Assembly (NCBI RefSeq): GCF_017745275.1
Contig: NZ_JAGHZS010000001.1
Coordinates: forward strand, 620,001 to 684,000
DNA length: 64,000 bases
Reading direction: 5' to 3'
Source of the DNA: Chitinophaga sp.
Lineage (GTDB): Bacteria > Bacteroidota > Bacteroidia > Chitinophagales > Chitinophagaceae
Shown here: piece after piece, positions 46,491-55,486 of the stretch
How positions within the stretch are numbered: the first letter of the stretch is position 1
How the letters are laid out: each line of letters opens with the position of its first letter
Notes under the pieces: generated by a model
Seen by the model: the letters and a program-made list of their open reading frames with translations, nothing else
What the model was told of the DNA's origin: nothing
The model's database searches: none
Made by a program: the position numbers and the translations under genes

Positions 46491-46811
46491 TTGGACGCGG
46501 TTTTTGGATAAGTAACTACTAAACAATTTAATGAATTAAACGCACATTCCCTTAAAAAATACACGAACAAAAACCGCTGCAACTATGATGCAGTAAGGAT
46601 TTCATAAAATCAAACCCTATCCTGCACGACGCATTAAAAGCTACTTTATACGTATACCCGACCAGGTTAGAACAAGAGATGTTATTTCAACCTTTGCCAC
46701 AAAAAAGTACCAGCCTGGTTTTCTTTTTTAAAAATTTTGAACAAGATGCAATCGTTTTGCTAAATTGCTGCACATAGTCACCCGATTATATATTCATCCA
46801 CGTCAAAAAAC
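46491..46811. other. Divergent intergenic region lepB / isomerase-like gene
   Basis: These 321 AT-rich bases separate divergent genes. A TTTG followed after 21 bases by TAAATTGC (46758-46768 area) is a weak plus-strand promoter candidate about 45 bases before the isomerase-like gene. A small CTGCA/TGCAG hairpin lies near 46577-46593. I see no RNA gene or operator. Confidence 0.3.
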
Positions 46812-47798
46812 ATGATCCGCATGCACACTTCCAGACGTTCATTTATTCAACAAACAGGACTCCTGGCTGCCAGCTTGATGTTGCCCGGTGGCCTCTCTGC
46901 CATGACCGGTAACAAAGCCCTTCCTAAAAAAATAGGACTGCAATTATATACCCTTCGCGACGAACTGGCCAAAGACGTGAAAGGCACCATCGCTAAAGTG
47001 GCTAAGATTGGCTTCAATGAAGTAGAAACCTTTTATGGCTATGAAGGGGCCGCCGATAAAGGAACATTCTGGGGCCTCAAGCCAAAGGCATTAAGCGCGT
47101 TGCTGAAACAACACCACCTTACTACGCCCTCCGGCCACTATCAGCTCAACGACTACCTAACCCGCGGCAATGGCGACGCAGCGGCATTGCAGCCACAAAT
47201 AGACCTGGCAGCCGCCCTCGGCCAGCAATATTTTATTGTGCCCGTACTACCACTCTCCCTCTGGGATAAAAAGCTGGGAGCCGACGACTATAAATACATG
47301 GCAGCCCAACTGAATAAAGCCGGTGAAATCTGTAAAAAACATAACCTGCACATCGGTTATCACAATCACTACTGGGAATTCAAAAAACTGGCAGACACCG
47401 ACAGCACCGGCTACGACATTATGCTGAAAGAAACAGATCCTTCCCTCGTTTCCTTCGAACTGGATCTTTTCTGGGCCGTAAAATCAGGCCGCGATCCAGT
47501 CACCCTCTTTAAAGAAGCCCCCGGTAGATTCGTAGCCTGGCATGTGAAAGACATGGACAAAAACAATACTGCCAGCCTTACTGCCGCCGGCACTGAAAAT
47601 AAAACCTCTATGGAACTCCTCTCCGGCGTCACCTTTGCAGAAGTAGGCACCGGCAGCATCGACTTCCATAAAATATTTGCGCAGGCAAAACTGGCAGGCG
47701 TAAAACACCTGTTTGTTGAACAGGATAAAATCACGATAGAACCATTCCAAAGCATTACTACCAGCTACAAGTATGTGAAGAATGTACTGCTGAAGTAA
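46812..47798 (+). CDS. Tat-exported sugar-phosphate isomerase/epimerase-like TIM barrel
   Basis: A 328-residue protein of the xylose-isomerase-like TIM-barrel family. The N-terminus carries a twin-arginine signal (SRRSFIQQTGLLAASLML), so it acts in the periplasm despite the cytosolic-sounding family name. Barrel motifs include IGLQLYTLRDELAKDVKGTI, IGFNEVETFYGY, IGYHNHYWEFK, SFELDLFWAVKSGRDP, AWHVKDMDK and FVEQDK. The Glu, His and Asp at strand ends are in place for metal binding. Related proteins act on sugars or inositols (IolE/IolI, 3-keto sugar epimerases). The start could be 46812 or the ATG at 46821. Foldback element 3 begins two bases after the stop. Confidence 0.85.
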   Translation: MIRMHTSRRSFIQQTGLLAASLMLPGGLSAMTGNKALPKKIGLQLYTLRDELAKDVKGTIAKVAKIGFNEVETFYGYEGAADKGTFWGLKPKALSALLKQHHLTTPSGHYQLNDYLTRGNGDAAALQPQIDLAAALGQQYFIVPVLPLSLWDKKLGADDYKYMAAQLNKAGEICKKHNLHIGYHNHYWEFKKLADTDSTGYDIMLKETDPSLVSFELDLFWAVKSGRDPVTLFKEAPGRFVAWHVKDMDKNNTASLTAAGTENKTSMELLSGVTFAEVGTGSIDFHKIFAQAKLAGVKHLFVEQDKITIEPFQSITTSYKYVKNVLLK

Positions 47799-47800
47799 AG

Positions 47801-47947
47801 AAATATGGATTAGCAGAAAGCAGAAAGCAGAAAGCAAAAAGCAGAAAGCTATTGTCGCGAGTGATTAAATCGGATTAACACTCGACCTTTTCACTCGCGA
47901 CAATAGCTTTCTGCTTTTTGCTTTCTGCTTTCTGCTAATCCATATTT
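47801..47947. repeat. Long foldback element 3 (family A) after the isomerase-like gene
   Basis: The left arm (47801-47864, 64 bases) and right arm (47891-47947, 57 bases) are exact reverse complements apart from one extra AGCAGAA heptamer on the left. The stem runs from AAATATGGATT through AGCAGAA heptamers to GCTATTGTCGCGAGTGA. The loop contains CGGATTAAC, the core shared with elements 2 and 4. It starts two bases after the preceding stop and ends 24 bases before the TPR gene. Confidence 0.92.
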
Positions 47948-47971
47948 CGTAATTTCGCCCAAAAGTTACAT

Positions 47972-49189
47972 ATGGCGATGCATGAAGTAGAATCATTGGT
48001 GGAGCTATCCGTTTATAGCCTGGACAAAAATCAGGAAGAAGGACTGGATCGCAGAAGTCTGTTTTACAATCTCTATAAATTACAAAACCAGTTTGATACT
48101 GGCTTTACCCATTTCCGGGTAATGGATATCCTGGTTAAACATCGTTTCGTTTACACGTTTCCTGTCAGCGCGCACCCTGCCTATGCTACCCATCAGGCCT
48201 GGTTTGATGCATTGGCCGCCAGTCAGAAATTTAAATTTATCTACGAGCAACCCACAGCAGAGTGGGACGAGGAAAGTAACCCCGTAGCCGGTTACGCCAA
48301 CTACGACTTAACCACACAAAAATATATTCTCTACTGCGATGCAGGTTCCTCTCTCTGGGCAGCCATGGTAGCTAATGGTACTATTACCGGCGAAGATGCC
48401 GTTGCCCCTGAAGCCATAGATACCTTCCTCATGGCGCTGGAAATATGCGAAATAGCCGGTGAGCAAAAAGACAAAGCCCTCCTTTCACTTTGGTACCTGC
48501 TCCTGCCTTTCATGGTGATGCAGGCCGAACAGGAAGGGGAAACGATTCACTATAAAGCCCTGGAATCTATACTGGACCTGGTGGTAGCCAACGATGCCAT
48601 TGAAGCAGAAGGCTTACCTCCGGCAGATGAATTACCGGTAGGTGGTGAACTGGGCAAATTCTGCCAGTGGTGGTATGCACCAGCGGCGGATAAAATGAGG
48701 CCCTCAGAATCACCCAAAGAAGAAGAAGAAATAGACCTGGAAAAAATTCCATTTACAGAAAATGTGGAGAAAAGCGCTGCCTGGTACGAACAACAGGTTG
48801 TACAAATATTACAGGAAGCCAATGAAGTCATCAGTCACATGGAAGATCATGGTGCAGATGAAACCGGCCAGCAACAAGTATTCAACCGCCTGCAGGAAGG
48901 ACTCCAATACGCGGATAAGGGCCTGGAACTATCTCCGGACGAACCTGGCCTGCTGATGAATAAAGGCTCTATCCTGATGCTGCTGGAACAATATGAAGCA
49001 GCACTCGCTACATATGATAAAGCCCTCGCTATTGCGCCGGAAAATCCATATGTACACCTGAACCGCGCGGTACTGTTTTATCATATGGAACAAATCCCCG
49101 CCGCCATCGCCTCCTTCGAGAAACTGCTGCAACTCGATCCTGGTAATGAATTTGCACAGCAATGGCTGGGACACCTCAAAAGCCTTTAG
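47972..49189 (+). CDS. TPR-repeat protein of unknown role
   Basis: A 405-residue cytosolic protein. The N-terminal two thirds (about 1-260) match no family I know: LDRRSLFYNLYKLQNQFDTG and a region rich in acidic residues. The C-terminal part (about 300-405) holds three tetratricopeptide-type helix pairs: LQYADKGLELSPDEPGLLMN, YEAALATYDKALAIAPENPY and IPAAIASFEKLLQLDPGNEF. TPRs bind other proteins; the partner is unknown. Starts at 47972 or 47978 (MHEVESL) are both possible. It is bounded by foldback element 3 upstream and an intrinsic terminator downstream, so it is probably its own transcript. Confidence 0.7.
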   Translation: MAMHEVESLVELSVYSLDKNQEEGLDRRSLFYNLYKLQNQFDTGFTHFRVMDILVKHRFVYTFPVSAHPAYATHQAWFDALAASQKFKFIYEQPTAEWDEESNPVAGYANYDLTTQKYILYCDAGSSLWAAMVANGTITGEDAVAPEAIDTFLMALEICEIAGEQKDKALLSLWYLLLPFMVMQAEQEGETIHYKALESILDLVVANDAIEAEGLPPADELPVGGELGKFCQWWYAPAADKMRPSESPKEEEEIDLEKIPFTENVEKSAAWYEQQVVQILQEANEVISHMEDHGADETGQQQVFNRLQEGLQYADKGLELSPDEPGLLMNKGSILMLLEQYEAALATYDKALAIAPENPYVHLNRAVLFYHMEQIPAAIASFEKLLQLDPGNEFAQQWLGHLKSL

Positions 49190-49203
49190 CCTTCAACTAA
49201 ATA

Positions 49204-49235
49204 AAAAGCCTTCCGCATTGTTGCGGAGGGCTTTT
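49204..49235 (+). terminator. Intrinsic terminator after the TPR gene
   Basis: AAAAGCCTTCCGCA and TGCGGAGGGCTTTT form a 14-bp stem with one G-U pair and a 4-base loop, ending in four Ts, 14 bases after the stop codon. Confidence 0.85.
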
Positions 49236-49583
49236 ACCTGGCCATCCGCAACAAGCCCCCAAACCACGCTCGCCACTTAATATCACGGGTGTTAACACAA
49301 TCAGCTACAGCGCAGCAGTATCATATCATCATCCGCTGCCACCCTGAAAAGGTTATTGTCATACTCAAAGCCCCCTCCCTTTTTTTTCCCGCACTGGCCC
49401 GAATACCCAGCCAAAGCGCCGCCAGTATTAAGATGTATCGTATCAATTCGCAGGCTGTTGATAACTCAAAAGCAAACAACCTCAATGGCGTAAAATGGTG
49501 CCTATCCGGGATAAAACAGGACTAATTAAAACTGGCAATACCAATAATTTTTCCTACCTTATTAGTGATTAATACAGACTCAA
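49236..49583. other. Intergenic region upstream of the paoABC-like operon
   Basis: About 350 bases with no gene I can support. A 78-codon plus-strand frame (49289-49525) shows no recognisable motif and ordinary intergenic composition. No exact TTTG/TAnnTTTG promoter pair or operator was found ahead of the operon; the last 60 bases are AT-rich. Confidence 0.3.
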
Positions 49584-50219
49584 ATGGCTGCTGAAAACGA
49601 CCCACAATCTTCTTCGCACAAAAAGGATAAACAGGAAGCCCGCCGAGACTTTCTAAAGCAATCTTCCGCGATGATGGCCCTGGCCCTCACACCGCCACTG
49701 GTGATGAAAGCCGCACAACATGATGAAACCATCGCCGGCATCTTTGAAAAGATGCCCGTTAACATGGACATCAATGGTCAAAAAATGCAGCTCTCGGTGG
49801 AACCGCGTACCACCCTGCTCGACCTCCTGCGGGAACAACTGCATCTCACCGGCACCAAAAAAGGTTGCGACCACGGCCAATGCGGCGCATGCACCGTACA
49901 TGTGGATGGCCGCCGGATTAATGCCTGCCTGACTCTCGCAGTAATGCAGGAAGGCAAAAAAATTACCACCATCGAAGGACTGGCAAACGGTGATCAGCTA
50001 CATCCCGTACAGGAAGCCTTTATCAAACACGACGGCTTTCAGTGCGGCTACTGTACCCCCGGTCAAATTATGTCGGCTGTTGCCTGCCTGCGGGAAGGCC
50101 ATGCCAATTCCCCCGAAGAAATACGCGAATTCATGAGTGGAAATATCTGTCGCTGCGGTGCTTACGACAACATCGTACATGCCATCACTGATGTAAAAAA
50201 TGGAGGAAAAACAGTATGA
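49584..50219 (+). CDS. paoA: Aldehyde oxidoreductase small subunit, 2x[2Fe-2S], Tat signal (PaoA-like)
   Basis: A 211-residue iron-sulfur subunit. A twin-arginine signal (ARRDFLKQSSAMMALAL) sends the assembled complex to the periplasm. The plant-ferredoxin-type cluster is bound by CDHGQCGAC plus a later Cys in INACLT. The second cluster uses CGYCTPGQ and NICRCGAY. It passes electrons from the molybdenum site to the FAD subunit. It matches Escherichia coli YagT/PaoA in order and length. Its stop overlaps the next start by four bases, the first link of a five-gene operon. Confidence 0.93.
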   Translation: MAAENDPQSSSHKKDKQEARRDFLKQSSAMMALALTPPLVMKAAQHDETIAGIFEKMPVNMDINGQKMQLSVEPRTTLLDLLREQLHLTGTKKGCDHGQCGACTVHVDGRRINACLTLAVMQEGKKITTIEGLANGDQLHPVQEAFIKHDGFQCGYCTPGQIMSAVACLREGHANSPEEIREFMSGNICRCGAYDNIVHAITDVKNGGKTV

Positions 50220-51193
50220 ACCAATTCTCCTATGTAAGGCCCACCAGCCTGAAAGCAGCTATTGAGGCTGTAGCTAAAAACAATGCCCGTTTTATTGCAG
50301 GCGGTACCAACCTGCTGGACCTTATGAAAAACGGGGTCATCATATCAGACAAACTGGTAGATATTAATCGCCTTCCACTAAAAGATATACAACTGGATAA
50401 CGGGGTGCTGCACATCGGTTCCCTGGTGCTTAATAGTGACCTGGCTGAACACGAGCTCGTAAAAACACATCACCCGTTACTGTCGCAGGCCTTGCTGGCA
50501 GGAGCTTCCCAGCAATTACGCAATATGGCTACCGTAGGTGGTAACATGATGCAGCGAACCCGCTGCTCTTACTACTACGATACCACCATGCCCTGCAATA
50601 AACGTAGTCCCAACAGCGGCTGCGGCGCCCTCGGCGGCATCAACCGCATGCACGCCATCTTCGGCGCCAACGATAACTGCATTGCCGTACACCCCAGCGA
50701 TATGTGCGTGGCACTGGCCGCTTTGGATGCTACTGTGCTGGTAAGCGGTCCTAAAGGCGACCGCCACATTCCATTCACCGACTTCCACCGGCTGCCCGGC
50801 AATACGCCACAACTGGACAATAACCTCGGCAAAAATGAACTGATTACTGCCGTAGAAATTCCTGCCAATAACTTTACAAAAAATGTATACTACCTGAAAG
50901 TACGCGATCGTGCATCCTATGCATTTGCACTGGTATCCGTTGCCGCTGCACTGGATATCCGCGATGGTGTAATTCAACAGGCCCGCCTCGCCATGGGCGG
51001 AGTAGCACATAAACCCTGGCGCTTACCCGATGCCGAGAAAGCATTGACAGGCAAAGCACCCACGGTGGAAAATTTCCGCATCGCGGCCAACATCGCTACA
51101 CAATCTGCCAAAACTTATAAACATAACGCGTTTAAAACGGCCCTCGCCACCAACAGTATTCAAACCGCCTTACTAAAAGCCACTACCGTATGA
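50216..51193 (+). CDS. paoB: Aldehyde oxidoreductase FAD subunit with extra [4Fe-4S] site (PaoB-like)
   Basis: A 325-residue FAD-binding subunit of the xanthine oxidase family. The FAD loop is FIAGGTNLLDLMKNG and the second contact is LRNMATVGGNMMQRTRC. Cysteines 117, 127, 136 and 155 lie in an insertion with the spacing of the [4Fe-4S] ligands in Escherichia coli PaoB (from memory). This feature sets Pao-type enzymes apart from ordinary xanthine dehydrogenases. It has no signal of its own and would be exported together with the Tat-bearing small subunit. It overlaps both neighbours by four bases. Confidence 0.92.
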   Translation: MNQFSYVRPTSLKAAIEAVAKNNARFIAGGTNLLDLMKNGVIISDKLVDINRLPLKDIQLDNGVLHIGSLVLNSDLAEHELVKTHHPLLSQALLAGASQQLRNMATVGGNMMQRTRCSYYYDTTMPCNKRSPNSGCGALGGINRMHAIFGANDNCIAVHPSDMCVALAALDATVLVSGPKGDRHIPFTDFHRLPGNTPQLDNNLGKNELITAVEIPANNFTKNVYYLKVRDRASYAFALVSVAAALDIRDGVIQQARLAMGGVAHKPWRLPDAEKALTGKAPTVENFRIAANIATQSAKTYKHNAFKTALATNSIQTALLKATTV

Positions 51194-53397
51194 GAAAACA
51201 ACAAACAGGACAGTCTATGGACCGCGTAGATGGCCGGCTAAAAGTAACCGGTGGCGCAAAATATTTCGCGGACCATCACATGGAGGATCTGTTGTATGCT
51301 GCATTGGTTTGTAGTCCGATCAGCAGCGGTACCATTAAAAGTATCGACACTACCAAAGCCCTACGGGCACCCGGTGTGGCAGACATCGTATCACACCTGA
51401 ATGCACCGCGGGTACCCGCGTATCAATCGGCCAAAGCCGGCGATAAAAACGGCCTGCAGATATTTAAAGATGACCGCATCTATTCCAATGGTCAGCCAGT
51501 GGCCATTGTAGTAGCCAATACGCTGGAACGTGCTGTGCATGCCGCTTCACTGGTAGCTGTACAATACAACCAGGAAACACATTATACAGACATGAATGCC
51601 AGCATGGGCAAAGCCTTTCAGAACAACCGCATGAAAGACTACCTCCGCGGAGAAGCCGGTGCATGGGAGAAAGCAGCCGTGACCCACAGCGCTACCTACA
51701 CCCTTCCGCTGGAAGTACACAACCCCATGGAACTGGCAGGCATCATCGCACACTGGACAACGCCGGATACCCTTACCCTCTGGGCTAAAACACAGGGCGT
51801 AAAAAGTGTACAGGAAACCATCCAGGAACTCTTCCAATTGCCGGAACAAAATATCACTGTACACTCCCAATTTGTAGGTGGTGGCTTTGGTATGGCGTTG
51901 CGCATCTGGCCCCTGGAAATAGCTACCATATTGGCCGCTAAAAAAATACGCCGGCCGGTAAAACTGGTAATTACCCGCGAACAAATGTTCACCCTCGTTG
52001 GCTATCGCCCCAGCGCTACGCAGCAGCTCAGCATAGGCGCTACGGCGGAAGGAAAACTAACTGGTATCACACATCAGGCAGTCGCCATCACCTCTCCCTA
52101 CGAAGATTTTACTGAAGGCATTGTGGCCATGAGTAAATTCATGTATGCCTGTCCTAATGTTGATACCAAATATCAATTGGTGCCACTCAATATAAGTACT
52201 CCCGTGTGGATGCGCGGCCCCGGCGAAGCTACCGGCTCCTTTGCGCTGGAATCCGCCCTCGATGAACTGGCACACAAATTAAAGATGGATCCGTTGCAAC
52301 TTCGTATACTCAATCACGCAGATATAGACCCGGAAAGAAACCTGCCTTTTTCCAGTAAATATTTGAAAGAAGCATACGCATTGGGAGCAGAAAAAATCGG
52401 GTGGTCTGCCAGGAAACCTGTGCCCCGCAGTACGGAGGAAAACGGCATGTTGGTAGGCTATGGCATGAGCAGTGGCACTTTCGGTGCGTATCGGGGTAAA
52501 GCTACGGTATCGGCTACACTAAAAGCAGATGGTGCTTTGATATTGCAAAGTGCGGCAGCTGATATTGGCCCGGGTACGGCTACCGCCATGGTACAAATTG
52601 CGGCGGATGTAACCGGCATGCCACCTGAAAAAATTACGTTCATGCTGGGAGAATCCGCATACCCGTTTGCGCCCGAGCAAGGCGGTTCTTCTACTGTATC
52701 TACGGTAGGCAGCGCCGTAACTGATGCCTGTAAAGCGTTACAGCAGCAACTCGGCACTATGGCCATTGCACACATACCTGCGTTTAAAGGAAGTACACCG
52801 GAAACAATTATTTATGAAGATGGATACCTCCTGCCTCCAAACCGGGAAAACAAAATTACGCCCGAAGCACTCTTACAACAACAGCAGCTGCCGGAAGTAA
52901 AAGTAACGGCCACTTCACAGGGCGGACCGGAAAGAAAAAAATATTCCATGTATTCCTTTTCTGTGCACTTCGCTAAAGTACTGGTACATCCGGCTACCGG
53001 CGTGGTACGCATCCAACATATTGTCAGCGTAGCTGATGCCGGCACCATCGTTAATTCCAAAACAGCCCGCAGCCAGATGATTGGCGGTGTAGTAGGCGGT
53101 ATTGGCATGGCACTAACGGAAGAGGCTATACTGGATCATCGCTTCGGCAGATTTGTGAACAACAACCTGGCCGATTACCATGTAGCGGTCAACGCAGATA
53201 CACCACCTACCGACGTGTATTTCATCAACAAAAAAGATCCCTACATCAACCCGATGGGTGCTAAAGGGATGGGAGAAATAGCGCTGATAGGCTTTGCCGC
53301 AGCCATTTCCAACGCCGTATTCAATGCAACCGGCAAGCGGGTGCGTGATTTACCTATTACACCGGATAAAGTATTGAATACGCCGGTAACCGTTTAA
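51190..53397 (+). CDS. paoC: Aldehyde oxidoreductase molybdopterin subunit (PaoC-like)
   Basis: A 735-residue molybdenum-cofactor subunit. The N-terminal domain has VTGGAKYFADHH. The cofactor loops are visible as SQFVGGGFGMALRIWPLEIA, WMRGPGEATGSFALESALDE and GTATAMVQIAADVTG. The catalytic Glu696 lies in GAKGMGEIALIGFA near the C-terminus, the proton acceptor of this family. It oxidises aldehydes (often aromatic) to carboxylates with water. Length and order agree with YagR/PaoC. No signal peptide is present, as expected for piggy-back Tat export. The start overlaps paoB by four bases. Confidence 0.92.
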   Translation: MRKQQTGQSMDRVDGRLKVTGGAKYFADHHMEDLLYAALVCSPISSGTIKSIDTTKALRAPGVADIVSHLNAPRVPAYQSAKAGDKNGLQIFKDDRIYSNGQPVAIVVANTLERAVHAASLVAVQYNQETHYTDMNASMGKAFQNNRMKDYLRGEAGAWEKAAVTHSATYTLPLEVHNPMELAGIIAHWTTPDTLTLWAKTQGVKSVQETIQELFQLPEQNITVHSQFVGGGFGMALRIWPLEIATILAAKKIRRPVKLVITREQMFTLVGYRPSATQQLSIGATAEGKLTGITHQAVAITSPYEDFTEGIVAMSKFMYACPNVDTKYQLVPLNISTPVWMRGPGEATGSFALESALDELAHKLKMDPLQLRILNHADIDPERNLPFSSKYLKEAYALGAEKIGWSARKPVPRSTEENGMLVGYGMSSGTFGAYRGKATVSATLKADGALILQSAAADIGPGTATAMVQIAADVTGMPPEKITFMLGESAYPFAPEQGGSSTVSTVGSAVTDACKALQQQLGTMAIAHIPAFKGSTPETIIYEDGYLLPPNRENKITPEALLQQQQLPEVKVTATSQGGPERKKYSMYSFSVHFAKVLVHPATGVVRIQHIVSVADAGTIVNSKTARSQMIGGVVGGIGMALTEEAILDHRFGRFVNNNLADYHVAVNADTPPTDVYFINKKDPYINPMGAKGMGEIALIGFAAAISNAVFNATGKRVRDLPITPDKVLNTPVTV

Positions 53398-53406
53398 ATA
53401 CTTGAC

Positions 53407-54561
53407 ATGAAAGAACTGAACGATATCGTAAAAGCATACCATACGGCCTGCCGGGAGGGGCTCAAAACTGCCCTGGCTACCGTTGTACATGTGGAAGGCT
53501 CTGCCTACCGTCAACCGGGCGCCCGCATGCTGGTAACAGAAAATGGCTTGCTCACCGGCGCCATCAGCGGTGGCTGCCTGGAAGGGGATGCCCTCCGGAA
53601 AGCACAGTTGGTGATGCTGCAGCAACAACCCATGCTGGTAACCTACGATACCAATGATGAAGACGATACTACACTGGGCGTAGGTCTGGGCTGCAATGGT
53701 ATCATTCATATATTGCTGGAACCGGTCAACACCTCCGATCCTCACAACCCGATTGCGCTGCTGCAGGAAATTACACGACATCGGGCCCCTGCTGTGCTGG
53801 TAACACTGTTTACACTGCGCAACCGCAAAGCGCCACAACCCGGCACCTGCCTGGTGCTCACAGCCAACGGATTAATGCAGCACGACATCCCCGACGGCCA
53901 CCTGCAAAATGTGCTCACCGCCGAAGCACATGTGGCCCTCCAAACACAAAGCAACTGCACCAAAACATACCTGTCTACCGGGAACGACTATACGGCACAT
54001 ATCGCCTTTCTGCCACCGGCACCACAACTACTGGTTGCCGGCGCCGGCAACGATGTAATGCCACTGGTAAAAATGGCCGCCATACTCGGGTGGCAAACCA
54101 TCGTGGTAGACGGACGCCCCGGATACGCCACCCCTGCCCGCTTCCCGGAAGCCACACAACTGCTTACCACCAGGCCCGCAGAGGTACTCACACAGGTAGC
54201 TACAGACCCTCACACTGCCGTAGTACTCATGACACATAACTATAACTACGACCTGGCACTGCTGGCACAACTGCTGCCACTACCCCTGTGCTATATCGGC
54301 GTACTGGGTCCCGCCAAAAAACTGCAACGCATGCTCGGTGAACTGTCAGAAAATGGTATTCCCATTTCATGGCAACAACGGGCACGCCTACACGGCCCCG
54401 CAGGCCTCGACCTCGGCGCCGAAACAGCAGAAGAAATTGCCTTGTCTATTATCAGCGAAATAAAATCCGTGCTGTCGGCCACCGCAGCTACTTCCCTGCG
54501 GGAAAAAACAACCTCCATCCATGCACGCGAACAACAAATCATCCTTCAACAACAACTATAA
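53407..54561 (+). CDS. paoD: XdhC/CoxI-type molybdenum-cofactor insertion factor (PaoD-like)
   Basis: A 384-residue cytosolic maturation factor. The N-terminal XdhC/CoxI domain has VVHVEGSAYRQPGARMLV and GAISGGCLEGD. The C-terminal Rossmann domain has LLVAGAGNDVMPLVKMAAIL, VVDGRPGYATPARFPEA and YIGVLGPAKKLQRML. The family binds and sulfurates or modifies molybdenum cofactor and inserts it in the catalytic subunit before export. It lies nine bases after paoC and overlaps the MocA-like gene by one base, so it is dedicated to this enzyme. Its long C-terminal tail beyond the Rossmann domain is unremarkable. Confidence 0.9.
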   Translation: MKELNDIVKAYHTACREGLKTALATVVHVEGSAYRQPGARMLVTENGLLTGAISGGCLEGDALRKAQLVMLQQQPMLVTYDTNDEDDTTLGVGLGCNGIIHILLEPVNTSDPHNPIALLQEITRHRAPAVLVTLFTLRNRKAPQPGTCLVLTANGLMQHDIPDGHLQNVLTAEAHVALQTQSNCTKTYLSTGNDYTAHIAFLPPAPQLLVAGAGNDVMPLVKMAAILGWQTIVVDGRPGYATPARFPEATQLLTTRPAEVLTQVATDPHTAVVLMTHNYNYDLALLAQLLPLPLCYIGVLGPAKKLQRMLGELSENGIPISWQQRARLHGPAGLDLGAETAEEIALSIISEIKSVLSATAATSLREKTTSIHAREQQIILQQQL

Positions 54562-55154
54562 TGGAAACAACCGGTATCATCATCCTCGCCGCTGGCGCCT
54601 CAAAACGATTAGGAACCCCCAAACAACAGTTGCCTTTCCAAAATAAAAGCCTGTTACAAAACGTAGTACACACCGCCAGCCAGTCCGGCGCCACGCCAAC
54701 TGTAGTGGTACTCGGCGCTTTCGCTACCCAGGTAAAACAACAACTGATTTCAGAAATGGTGCATACCGTGGTAAATCCCCACTGGCCTACTGGTATGGGC
54801 GGCTCTATCAAAACAGGCCTGCAATACCTCCTGCAACTGTCACCACAAATCAGCAACGCCTTACTCCTGCTCTGCGATCAGCCATTCATCACCACTTCCC
54901 TGCTGGAAGAGATGTTTACCCTTAAAAACACCACCGGCAAGCCCATGGTAGCCTGCACCTATGGCAATACCATCGGTACCCCAGCCCTGTTTCATAAAAG
55001 TATTTTTCCACAATTATTGTCGCTCACCGGCCAGGAAGGCGCCAAGAAAATACTGTTGCAACATCCCGAACAGGTAGCCACCATCGACTTTCCACAGGGC
55101 GCTATCGATATCGATACTTCCGGCGACTATGAGCAGCTACTCACGAAAGTGTAA
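54561..55154 (+). CDS. MocA/MobA-type molybdenum-cofactor nucleotidyltransferase
   Basis: A 197-residue NTP transferase. The start is the ATG at 54561, in the TAATG overlap with paoD; the frame is open further upstream, but that is the shadow of paoD. The nucleotide-binding motif is ILAAGASKRLGTPKQQLPF. The acceptor region is HWPTGMGGSIKTGL, then LLLCDQPFITTSLL and the metal-binding GAIDIDTSGDYEQL. Similarity to MocA suggests it makes the cytosine dinucleotide form of the cofactor, the form used by PaoABC. It completes the operon. Confidence 0.88.
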   Translation: METTGIIILAAGASKRLGTPKQQLPFQNKSLLQNVVHTASQSGATPTVVVLGAFATQVKQQLISEMVHTVVNPHWPTGMGGSIKTGLQYLLQLSPQISNALLLLCDQPFITTSLLEEMFTLKNTTGKPMVACTYGNTIGTPALFHKSIFPQLLSLTGQEGAKKILLQHPEQVATIDFPQGAIDIDTSGDYEQLLTKV

Positions 55155-55228
55155 ACAGTATATCGTCTTCGAAAAAAAATCCCGCAAAATCAGTTTAATC
55201 AGTATAATACTGGCAAAACAAAAAAAAT

Positions 55229-55258
55229 TTTGCCGTTAAAAGTATATCCGTATATTTG
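55229..55258 (+). promoter_or_regulatory. Predicted promoter of the Cys-leader / dioxygenase unit
   Basis: TTTG at 55229-55232 and TATATTTG at 55251-55258 are 18 bases apart. This is an excellent Bacteroidota promoter, with the spacer one base shorter than the usual 19-21. Transcription should start near 55265, about 32 bases before the leader peptide. Confidence 0.7.
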
Positions 55259-55276
55259 TCTACAGAATTGGTAGAC
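55258..55276. promoter_or_regulatory. Operator-like palindrome GTCTAC-N7-GTAGAC
   Basis: GTCTAC (55258-55263) and GTAGAC (55271-55276) are perfect inverted repeats around AGAATTG. The site begins on the last base of the promoter box and covers the expected transcription start, a classic repressor position. The regulator is not identified; an Rrf2-type or similar small dimeric regulator would fit the size. Confidence 0.6.
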
Positions 55277-55296
55277 TAATAAAAAACATATAAATC

Positions 55297-55392
55297 ATGA
55301 ACACCAATCATTATTCCAGCCAGCATCCAAATCAGCGAACGATAGTCGCCTTACCCTTACGTGTAGCCACTTACGCGCGTTGTTGTTGTTAA
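55297..55392 (+). CDS. Leader peptide ending in Cys-Cys-Cys
   Basis: A 31-codon frame, MNTNHYSSQHPNQRTIVALP followed by LRVATYARCCC and a TAA stop. The three TGT cysteine codons directly before the stop are the striking feature. Peptides with terminal Cys runs are known as cysteine-sensing attenuation leaders upstream of sulfur genes in actinobacteria. Here the ribosome would stall when charged Cys-tRNA is scarce. The next gene starts 94 bases later. I could not find a clear terminator/antiterminator pair in between; only a 5-bp TGCGG/CCGCA stem is visible, so translation-level control is also possible. The reading is inferred from position and composition. Confidence 0.5.
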   Translation: MNTNHYSSQHPNQRTIVALPLRVATYARCCC

Positions 55393-55486
55393 TACCCCAC
55401 TCCTGCCTGCGGTCACCCCACCAATGCCGCAACTATACTTAATATCACCAACTGTTTCTTTACTGTCATTTCAAAAACATTCCGTC

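Noticed and set aside
46560..46760. A tRNA or small structured RNA in the lepB upstream region
   Set aside because: Only a 5-bp CTGCA/TGCAG hairpin is present, with no T-loop sequence or cloverleaf.
49289..49525. A small plus-strand gene upstream of the aldehyde oxidoreductase operon
   Set aside because: The 78-codon frame lacks a leader, motifs or domain character, and overlaps ordinary AT-rich intergenic sequence.
54369..54560. An N-terminal extension of the MocA-like protein by 64 residues
   Set aside because: The extension lies entirely in the paoD gene in another frame and has shadow composition (runs of Arg and Pro); the TAATG overlap gives a normal-length MocA start.
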